NCBI GenBank assembly: GCA_017304475.1
Contig: JAFKKV010000033.1
Coordinates: 56,015 to 120,014, forward strand
From: Hyphomicrobiales bacterium
GTDB taxonomy: Bacteria > Pseudomonadota > Alphaproteobacteria > Rhizobiales > Phreatobacteraceae
Direction: 5' to 3'
DNA: 64,000 nucleotides
Shown: positions 58,444 to 64,000 of the stretch, piece after piece
How positions within the stretch are numbered: the first letter of the stretch is position 1
Layout: every line of letters begins with the position of its first letter
The notes under the pieces: model-generated
Databases searched by the model: none
The model's input: the letters and a program-made list of their open reading frames with translations, nothing else
What the model was told of the DNA's origin: nothing
Program-made: the position numbers and the translations under genes

Positions 58444-58923
58444 TCAGCGGCAGACGCGCACGTCGCGCGGCACCGCATAGCCGTCCCACCTTTCGACCCA
58501 CCGGCGCTCGACCCAGCAGTCGCGATAATAATAGGGCTGACTGGCGATCGCCGCGCCGCCGATAATCAGGCCGGCCGCCGCGGCACCGGCCCAGGGGCCG
58601 GGCCCGTACCAGCCGCCGCCGCCGTAATAGCCGCCGCGCCAGCGGGGTCCGCCGCCCCAGCCGCCGCCGGGACGCACATATCCCCCGCGAGCGCCGGTAA
58701 AGGCGCCGGGACGGATCCCCGCGCCGGCGAAGCCGCGGCCGCCACTGAAGCCGCGCCGCTGCATTTCGATCGGTGCCTGACCTGTCGTGGTTCCGGCCGT
58801 CGCCCTGTCGCGCTGTTGTTCGGCGGCGCGCGCGTCCGTCGCCGGTATCGCCAGGACGAAGCCCAGGGCCAACGCACCGAGCGCTGCGCCGACCACCGGG
58901 CGGGTCATCATCATGATGGGCAT
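58444..58923 (-). CDS. Exported glycine-rich protein
   Basis: A 159-residue protein with a signal peptide (GAALGALALGFVLAIPATDARA, about 12-33). A Gly/Arg/Tyr-rich region follows (about 56-110, with GGYYGGGGWYGPGPW), then a hydrophobic helix (AGAAAAGLIIGGAAI), and a C-terminus with two cysteines (DCWVERRWVERWDGYAVPRDVRVCR). The C-terminal pattern with D-C-W/Y ... D-G resembles that of the two duplicated proteins downstream. Cell-envelope location is likely; function unknown. Confidence 0.8.
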   Translation of the reverse strand: MPIMMMTRPVVGAALGALALGFVLAIPATDARAAEQQRDRATAGTTTGQAPIEMQRRGFSGGRGFAGAGIRPGAFTGARGGYVRPGGGWGGGPRWRGGYYGGGGWYGPGPWAGAAAAGLIIGGAAIASQPYYYRDCWVERRWVERWDGYAVPRDVRVCR

Positions 58924-59106
58924 GATAGGGTCTCCTAAAGCATCAGGGGTGTCGCCCCCAAGGGATGCGCCGAACCGTACGCGCTGTCCTCATGGATATA
59001 ACGCGAGCCAATTCAGGTATTTCCTTGACCAACGCTTCCGTCGCGTGATCGGTTCCGGATCGGCGCGCCGGCGGTGTCGAAACGGCGGCAAAACGGGGGA
59101 CTGGGC

Positions 59107-59535
59107 ATGGGGTTGATGAACCCGAACGGTTTGTCGCTGGTCTGGCCATTGCTGGCCCAGGTCGGGCTCACCTTGGTGGTGCTGTTCGTGATGGGCTTTT
59201 TCCGCCGCCGGGCGCTGATGCGCAAGGAGGTGCGGCTCGGCGAAATCGCGCTGTCCGGCGACGCTTTTCCGGTCAAGGCGCGGCAGGCGGCCAACAATTT
59301 CACCAATCAGTTCGAGACCCCGGTTCTGTTCTACGTGCTGGTGATCGTGGCGATCCATGTCGGCGCCACCGGCCCGCTCATGACCGGCCTGGCCTGGGCC
59401 TATGTGGTGAGCCGGCTCGCCCATGCCTTCGTGCATATCGGCTCGAACGACGTGCGCTACCGCGCGCCGATCTTCACGCTCGGCGTGGCCGTGCTGATCC
59501 TGATGCTGGCGGGCGTGCTGATCGCCGCTTTGTGA
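59107..59535 (+). CDS. MAPEG-family membrane protein
   Basis: A 142-residue protein with four hydrophobic helices (about 10-30, 63-80, 84-102, 118-140). Family marks are QAANNFTNQFETPVLFYVLVIV and the helix-three region RLAHAFVHIGSNDVRYRAPIF. Bacterial members are related to microsomal glutathione transferases but mostly uncharacterised. The start at 59107 (MGLMNPNG) is favoured. Convergent with the duplicated protein at 59609. Confidence 0.85.
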   Translation: MGLMNPNGLSLVWPLLAQVGLTLVVLFVMGFFRRRALMRKEVRLGEIALSGDAFPVKARQAANNFTNQFETPVLFYVLVIVAIHVGATGPLMTGLAWAYVVSRLAHAFVHIGSNDVRYRAPIFTLGVAVLILMLAGVLIAAL

Positions 59536-59608
59536 TCGCCCCGACGACCGAAGGCCCCGGTCTTGCGACCGGGGCCAGGGGAGAGACGGCAGGAATGCGG
59601 GTGGTGGC

Positions 59609-59950
59609 TCAGTAGGCGCAGATATTGACGGTGCGCCGGACCAGGCCATAGGGCGTGTCGACCCAGCGGTAGCGGTAGCAATCCGACGCGATGACGGTTG
59701 CGCCGACGCCGACCACGCCCAGGCCGATCCAGCGGCCGCCGCGCCAATGTCCGTGACGATGGCCGGCGAAATGGCGCCCGCCGAAATGCATGCCGCCATG
59801 GCGCAGGCCGCCGCCATGGAAACCGCCGGCGCGGAAGCCGCCGCCGCCACCGCGGCCGCCAAAACCGCGGGCTTCGGCATCATTCATGGCAAACAGGCCG
59901 AGACCGGCGACGGCGGTGGCGGCGAGAGCGAGCGTCTTGAGCGAGGTCAT
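59609..59950 (-). CDS. Exported Gly/His-rich protein, copy A of a duplicated pair
   Basis: A 113-residue protein with a signal peptide (TLALAATAVAGLGLFAMNDAEA, cleavage near 27), a Gly/His/Arg-rich region (28-75, FGGRGGGGGFRAGG then HGGGLRHGGMHFGGRHFAGHRHGH), a hydrophobic helix (IGLGVVGVGATVIA), and the ending SDCYRYRWVDTPYGLVRRTVNICAY with two cysteines. The sequence is identical residue for residue to copy B at 60430-60771. Histidines might bind metal, an inference. Confidence 0.85.
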   Translation of the reverse strand: MTSLKTLALAATAVAGLGLFAMNDAEARGFGGRGGGGGFRAGGFHGGGLRHGGMHFGGRHFAGHRHGHWRGGRWIGLGVVGVGATVIASDCYRYRWVDTPYGLVRRTVNICAY

Positions 59951-59991
59951 CGTATCGATCCTTGGGTTGAGTGGGCTTGAGGGATTATCGC

Positions 59992-60005
59992 CCCATGACC
60001 ATGGG
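59992..60005. promoter_or_regulatory. Palindrome CCCATG-N2-CATGGG upstream of copy A
   Basis: CCCATG-AC-CATGGG lies 42 bases upstream of the copy A start codon, within a conserved block that continues GTCACC. The same palindrome, with spacer CC, precedes copy B, so it survived duplication in both promoters. Confidence 0.55.
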
Positions 60006-60114
60006 TCACCTGAGCCGCTCAAAAGGTTCGATGCGTGTGAGATTATTTTTGTTCGCTGGCCTCAGGCTCCGCGTGGTGCTCGTTTCGCATTGACGGGCAC
60101 TGCATTGGGGAAAG

Positions 60115-60283
60115 CCGTCCTTCGAGGGTCGCTTCGCTCCCACCTCAGGATGAGGTTTGTTTGAGACTGGCATTTCCGTTGCTCATGAAGCGCGGCCCTT
60201 GTCGTGCATTCGGCACCGTGTCTTCTGCAATGCTCCACATTCCTCATCCTGAGGTGCGAGCTCTTGCGAGCCTCGAAGGACGG
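60115..60283. repeat. Family R3 inverted repeat pair
   Basis: The left arm at 60115-60155 has CCGTCCTTCGAGGGTCGC then ACCTCAGGATGAGG; the right arm at 60242-60283 is the inverse, ending CCTCGAAGGACGG. Between them GTTGCTCATGAAG is the complement of TTCATGAGCA seen in the first R3 pair (9725-9897), so the inner sequence is shared too. Confidence 0.85.
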
Positions 60284-60429
60284 CCATCCTCGATGCCGTG
60301 CTCCCATCCGAGCCGTCAGGTCGCCGAGGATCCAGGCGCCCGGCCAGACATGACGCCGAACAAGAAAAAGCCCCGGTCTTGCGACCGGGGCCAAGGTGGA
60401 AACGGGAGGAATGCGCGGAGGAGGCGGGC

Positions 60430-60771
60430 TCAGTAGGCGCAGATATTGACGGTGCGCCGGACCAGGCCATAGGGCGTGTCGACCCAACGGTAGCGGTAGC
60501 AGTCGGAGGCGATGACGGTGGCGCCGACACCGACGACACCGAGGCCGATCCAGCGGCCGCCGCGCCAGTGGCCGTGGCGATGGCCGGCGAAGTGGCGTCC
60601 GCCGAAATGCATGCCGCCATGGCGCAGTCCGCCGCCATGGAAACCGCCGGCGCGGAAGCCTCCGCCACCGCCGCGGCCGCCGAAACCGCGGGCTTCGGCA
60701 TCGTTCATGGCAAACAGGCCGAGGCCGGCAACGGCGGTGGCGGCGAGAGCAAGCGTCTTGAGAGAGGTCAT
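60430..60771 (-). CDS. Exported Gly/His-rich protein, copy B of a duplicated pair
   Basis: The 113-residue protein is identical to copy A (59609-59950). By direct comparison the two genes differ at about 24 of 342 bases, every difference silent. It has the same signal peptide, Gly/His-rich middle and C-terminal SDCYRYRW ... NICAY. Duplicated upstream DNA is also related. It is followed (3') by the GC-rich hairpin noted in the preceding region. A structural or metal-binding envelope role is only a guess. Confidence 0.85.
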   Translation of the reverse strand: MTSLKTLALAATAVAGLGLFAMNDAEARGFGGRGGGGGFRAGGFHGGGLRHGGMHFGGRHFAGHRHGHWRGGRWIGLGVVGVGATVIASDCYRYRWVDTPYGLVRRTVNICAY

Positions 60772-61087
60772 GGCAAGGCTCCTTGGGTGTGGTGGGCTGC
60801 GGGAATTTCGCCCCATGCCCATGGGTCACCCCAGGCGGCCGGAAGGTTCATCCGTGTCGTGAAGAATTGTTGGTGGGCGTCGAAACAGCAGCTGACTGGT
60901 CAGCGGTCTGGGATATCGGGCGGCGGTCGCCTTTCAGACAGGAAACGGTCAACCATTTCTCCGGCAGATCGTGACAATTTGCGACGAAATCGCGACAATC
61001 GGCTGTGTTTCTCCGAGTGAATTAGCCCCTCGTTCACGCTTGCCGCCCAGTCTTCCTGCGGGGCGGACGTGGACAGGCGATCGGGCT
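60772..61087. other. Divergent promoter region of copy B and the diguanylate cyclase
   Basis: A 316-base gap between divergent genes. It contains the palindrome of copy B (60812-60825) and, near 60973-61003, two close copies of GCGACAAT/GCGACGAAAT-like sequence. No further gene is recognised. Confidence 0.6.
60812..60825. promoter_or_regulatory. Palindrome CCCATG-N2-CATGGG upstream of copy B
   Basis: CCCATG-CC-CATGGG lies 41 bases upstream of the copy B start, followed by GTCACC as in copy A. The matched spacing in both copies suggests a conserved operator. Confidence 0.55.
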
Positions 61088-62323
61088 ATGACGAGCCAGG
61101 TGAAAGTCTCGGCCGACGATGTGGCGAAAGCGGCATCGTTCAGGCGCTGGGATTTGTCGTTTCCGGACAAGCTGGAACGGCGCTTCGAGGCGGATACGGC
61201 GCCGCGCCGGGCCAAGGCCCTGGAAGCCGTCGTGCTGCGCACCGTCGTGGTCTACAACCTGTTCCTGGCCGGCGACGCGCTGCTGGTGCCGGACAGCTTC
61301 AACCTCAGCCTGATCGTCCATCTCATGCTGGTCACGCCCTGGCTGCTGGCGGCGGCGACCTGGCTTCGCCGCACGCCGGATGCGCGGCGGCGCAATCTTC
61401 TGGTGTCGAGCATTCCGCTCGCCATTGTCGGCGGCATTCTCTGGGTCTTCGTGTCTTCGCGCAGCCCGTTGGCGAGTCATTACCAATATTTCGTCGTGCT
61501 GGCGGTGATGTATGCCAACTCGGCCATGCGGCCGTCGCTCGTCTATGGAGTGGCGGTCTCGGGCGTGATCGTGGTGGCCCATGGCCTGGCCTGCCTGTTC
61601 CACCCGGACATGCCCGTGGCCGCGACCATCACCGCCTCGTTCGGCCTGATGGTGACGATCGGCGTCACGCTGACCGCCAATTATTACATCGAGCGCGACA
61701 TCCGCCGGCTCTATCTCCTGCGGCTGAGGGACAATATCGCCGCCGAGGGCCTGCAGCGCACCGCCGACGATCTCGCCCGCATGTCGCATGTCGACGCCCT
61801 GACCGGCCTCGCCAACCGGCGCGGCGTCGACAGCTATGTCGCGGCCCTGTTCGCGGCATCGCAGGCGGTGGCGCGGCCCTTTGCCGTGCTGATGATCGAT
61901 GTCGACCATTTCAAGGGCTTCAACGACCAATATGGCCATCCCGCGGGTGACCGCTGCCTCGCGCTGATCGGCGCGGCGGCGCGCGCGGTGCTGCGCGACG
62001 GCGCCGACATTCTCGGCCGTTACGGCGGCGAGGAATTCGTCGCCATTCTGCCGGATGCCGACCTCGCCGATGGCCTGCGCGCCGCCGAGCGCATGCGCCA
62101 GGCGGTCGAGCGCCTGGCCGTGCCGCATCTGCGCTCCCAGGCCGGCTGCGTCACGCTCAGCGTCGGGGTCGGCACCGGCTCGCTCGGCGACGCGGCGAGC
62201 CTGACCGCGGCGATCGTCGCGGCCGATGTCGCGCTCTACGAGGCCAAGGCCGCCGGCCGCAACCAGGTGCGCCCGTCGCCGCCGAGCCTGCTGCCCTCCG
62301 GCCAGACCGCCCGCGCGGCCTGA
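61088..62323 (+). CDS. Membrane-bound diguanylate cyclase (GGDEF)
   Basis: A 411-residue protein that would make cyclic di-GMP. Five or six hydrophobic segments lie in about residues 50-215. A GGDEF domain fills about 240-395, with DALTGLANRRG, DVDHFKGFNDQYGH and catalytic RYGGEEF. The inhibitory I-site RxxD is not in the usual place: the residues before the active loop read LRDGADILGRYGG, with arginine one place too early, so product inhibition may be absent or weak. The start at 61088 has a weak ribosome site. Confidence 0.9.
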   Translation: MTSQVKVSADDVAKAASFRRWDLSFPDKLERRFEADTAPRRAKALEAVVLRTVVVYNLFLAGDALLVPDSFNLSLIVHLMLVTPWLLAAATWLRRTPDARRRNLLVSSIPLAIVGGILWVFVSSRSPLASHYQYFVVLAVMYANSAMRPSLVYGVAVSGVIVVAHGLACLFHPDMPVAATITASFGLMVTIGVTLTANYYIERDIRRLYLLRLRDNIAAEGLQRTADDLARMSHVDALTGLANRRGVDSYVAALFAASQAVARPFAVLMIDVDHFKGFNDQYGHPAGDRCLALIGAAARAVLRDGADILGRYGGEEFVAILPDADLADGLRAAERMRQAVERLAVPHLRSQAGCVTLSVGVGTGSLGDAASLTAAIVAADVALYEAKAAGRNQVRPSPPSLLPSGQTARAA

Positions 62324-62421
62324 CCGGCCGTCCCGCGGGGGCGCCCGAGGCCGCTCCGGCCGTTTCTCCTTGCTCTCGACCGCCGCCAGCGGCTACCACC
62401 ACGGCCTTCCAAGGAGCCGCC

Positions 62422-63723
62422 GTGATCCCGTCCGCCCGTCTGTCCGCCGCCATCGAGGTCCTGGCCGATATCGCCGCCCGCCGCCGCCCGGCGCCCGATG
62501 CCCTGAAGGATTGGGGCCTGGCGCATCGTTTCGCCGGGTCGAAGGACCGCGCGGCGATCGCGAGCCTGGTCTATGACGCGCTGCGTCGGCGCGCCTCCAG
62601 CGCCCATGTCATGGGCGACGAGGGCCCGCGCGCCGTGCTGCTCGGCGCCCTGGCGCTCGCCCGCGGGCTCGACCGAGCGGCCATAGCGGCGCTCTGCACC
62701 GGCGAGCGTTTCGCGCCCGAGCCGCTGACCGAGGACGAGGCCCGCCGCCTCGACGCGCTCGATCTCGACGACGCGCCGGCCGCCACTGCCGGCGACTTCC
62801 CGGACTGGTTGAGCGACGAGCTTGGCGCGGCCTTCGGTGACGAGACGGTCGCCGAGATGCAGGCGCTCTCGGCCCGCGCGCCGATCGACATTCGGGTCAA
62901 CACGCTGAAGACCGAGCGCAACCGCCTGATGCCCGCGCTCAGCCATCTGGCGCCTGAGATGACGCCGCACGCACCGACGGGCTTGCGGTTCTCCGCCGGC
63001 GAGGACGGCCGCGGCCCGACCTTGCAGGTGATGCCGGAATTCCTGAAAGGCCTGTTCGAGATCCAGGACGAGGGCTCGCAACTGGTCGCCATGATGGCGG
63101 GCGCCGCGCCCGACATGCAGGTGGTCGATCTCTGCGCCGGCGGCGGCGGCAAGACGCTCGAGCTCTCGGCGCTAATGGACAATTCCGGCCAGATCTACGC
63201 GACCGATTCCGATATGCGCCGGCTCGCGCCGATCCATGAGCGGCTGACCCGGGCAGGGGCCCGCAACGTCCAGGTGCGCACGCCGAAGGGCAGGGCGGAC
63301 GAGCCGCTCGCCGATCTCCAAGGCAAGATCGACCTGGTCCTGGTCGACGCGCCCTGCACCGGCATCGGCACCTGGCGGCGCAATCCCGACACCAAATGGC
63401 GGGTCCGCCCGGGCGCGCTCGCCGAACGCATGAAGGAGCAGGATTTCGTGCTGTCGCGCGCCGAACCCCTGGTCAAGCGCGGTGGCCGCATCGCCTATGT
63501 CACCTGTTCGGTGCTTCCCTGCGAGAACGACGAGCGGGTCGCGGCCTTCCTGGAAGCCCATCCGGATTTCGCCTCCGTCGACCCCGGCGAGGTGCTGGCG
63601 CTGGCGCCCGACACGCTGTCGGAACGCGACGACCTCGTCTCGCCGGCCGGCCTCGGCCTGCAGCTGACTCCGCTGCGCACGGGCACGGACGGGTTCTACC
63701 TGGCGATCATCGAACGCACCTAG
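62422..63723 (+). CDS. rsmB: 16S rRNA cytosine-C5 methyltransferase RsmB
   Basis: A 433-residue SAM-dependent enzyme. An N-terminal NusB-like helical domain (about 1-125) is followed by the methyltransferase domain with VVDLCAGGGGKTLELSALM (SAM binding, near 235-253), VDAPCTGIGTWRRNPD (first active cysteine) and VTCSVLPCEND (second cysteine pair). It methylates C967 of 16S rRNA in E. coli. Downstream sequence to the window end has no gene start; guaA often follows in this order but is not within view. Confidence 0.93.
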   Translation: MIPSARLSAAIEVLADIAARRRPAPDALKDWGLAHRFAGSKDRAAIASLVYDALRRRASSAHVMGDEGPRAVLLGALALARGLDRAAIAALCTGERFAPEPLTEDEARRLDALDLDDAPAATAGDFPDWLSDELGAAFGDETVAEMQALSARAPIDIRVNTLKTERNRLMPALSHLAPEMTPHAPTGLRFSAGEDGRGPTLQVMPEFLKGLFEIQDEGSQLVAMMAGAAPDMQVVDLCAGGGGKTLELSALMDNSGQIYATDSDMRRLAPIHERLTRAGARNVQVRTPKGRADEPLADLQGKIDLVLVDAPCTGIGTWRRNPDTKWRVRPGALAERMKEQDFVLSRAEPLVKRGGRIAYVTCSVLPCENDERVAAFLEAHPDFASVDPGEVLALAPDTLSERDDLVSPAGLGLQLTPLRTGTDGFYLAIIERT

Positions 63724-63778
63724 TGCGGTGCGAATAGCGAGTAGCGAATGGGGAATGATGCCGCGCCCATCGCGCGTA

Positions 63779-63839
63779 AACCCTCGCCCACGCCTTCGTG
63801 GGAGAGGGTGGCGGCGGCAGCCGCCGGGTGAGGGTGGTT
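63779..63839. repeat. Family R1 half-element
   Basis: AAACCCTCGCCCACG, CGTGGGAGAGGGT, a GGCGGC hairpin and GGGTGAGGGTGGTT, then spacer-like GTGCATTTCG ... GAAATTGAAGACC. The matching inverted right unit is missing, so this is a half-element that kept the spacer. Confidence 0.85.
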
Positions 63840-63895
63840 GCACCCGCCCGATCAGTGCATTTCGCATGAAATTGAAGACCCAGCCCCTTCAAACC

Positions 63896-63927
63896 CTTGC
63901 ATGTTGATCGGGCCGACTTGGTGCAAG
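63896..63927. other. Inverted repeat CTTGCA ... TGCAAG
   Basis: CTTGCA at 63896-63901 and TGCAAG at 63922-63927, a 6-base inverted repeat with a 20-base loop, lies directly before the 32-base palindrome. Together they could form two successive hairpins in a transcript running either way. Confidence 0.4.
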
Positions 63928-63936
63928 CTGAGAGGT

Positions 63937-63968
63937 GCGTCGAGGCCGGTGGCCACCGGCCTCGACGC
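63937..63968. other. Perfect 32-base palindrome
   Basis: GCGTCGAGGCCGGTGG joined directly to its reverse complement CCACCGGCCTCGACGC, no spacer. It lacks a T run on either side, so it is not a standard terminator. It is the longest perfect palindrome noticed in the window. The stretch 63840-64000 has no gene. Confidence 0.75.
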
Positions 63969-64000
63969 GGATGGCCGGGACCGCAACACCCTGGGAACAG

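Larger units (their letters stand above)
59951..60429. other. Region between duplicated genes: promoter of copy A and R3 repeat
   Basis: This 479-base stretch holds the promoter region of copy A with the CCCATG-CATGGG palindrome (59992-60005) and the R3 inverted pair (60115-60283). The end of the gap near 60360-60429, just 3' of copy B, contains GCCCCGGTCTTGCGACCGGGGC, a hairpin that also occurs just 3' of copy A (about 59554-59575) and probably terminates each gene. Confidence 0.7.

Overview
The window is about 64 kb of GC-rich alphaproteobacterial chromosome. The best fit is the order Hyphomicrobiales (Rhizobiales), genus not determinable here. The support is a hemP-hmuTUV / hmuR / tonB / hutX heme locus with an Irr-type ICE-like site, a formate dehydrogenase region with rhizobial-type accessory DUF proteins, a guaB then rsmB neighbourhood, and several families of intergenic palindromic repeats of a kind common in this order. 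No rRNA, tRNA, CRISPR array, transposase, integrase or phage gene was recognised.

Layout. (1) 1-1781: an acyl-CoA synthetase cut by the left edge and an Rrf2-type regulator. (2) 1745-9610: heme uptake. hemP-hmuT-hmuU-hmuV run leftward with ATGA overlaps; the outer-membrane receptor, a TonB-like protein, an IsdG-type heme monooxygenase and HutX run rightward and end at a clear terminator. (3) 9725-16815: mixed metabolism (NIPSNAP, VOC, GMC oxidoreductase, alkylsulfatase with a secreted partner) and a two-repeat protein of unknown function. (4) 17177-22047: an IclR-controlled catabolic operon (MFS carrier, ketopantoate-reductase-like enzyme, SDR, polysaccharide-deacetylase-like enzyme). (5) 22454-31202: a beta-hydroxy/beta-keto acid module (BKACE enzyme plus lambda-crystallin-type dehydrogenase) beside a Liv-type ABC importer whose permease LivM and both ATPases are one polypeptide, then a GntR regulator and another SDR. 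(6) 31293-37620: metallophosphoesterase, GlcD-like flavoenzyme, an HxlR-TusA-DUF2478 set, an alcohol dehydrogenase and a WD40-cytochrome c fusion. (7) 37627-55383: a formate dehydrogenase and molybdenum-cofactor island. It has a multi-cluster ferredoxin, a degenerate biotin/lipoate-ligase-like protein, four DUF proteins, an HTH-TorD fusion, Tat peptide, FdhA/B/C, MobB, MoeA, MobA, FdhD and an Mrp ATPase. (8) 55475-64000: guaB, small exported proteins including two copies of one protein identical in sequence, a MAPEG protein, a diguanylate cyclase and rsmB.

How the parts work together. The heme locus imports heme through HmuR/TonB and HmuTUV and breaks it down in the cytoplasm. The FDH island encodes both the periplasmic enzyme and most of its maturation: a chaperone, sulfur transfer by FdhD and probably TusA, cofactor insertion and nucleotide attachment. 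Next to it is a translationally coupled group of uncharacterised proteins, which is the best candidate here for undescribed biology.

Intergenic space is occupied by at least four unrelated families of palindromic elements. Most occur as inverted pairs, and in two families the DNA between the arms is also partly conserved, so the mobile or duplicating unit is probably the whole pair. DUF numbers and comparisons with E. coli, Bradyrhizobium or Staphylococcus proteins are from memory; no database search was run.
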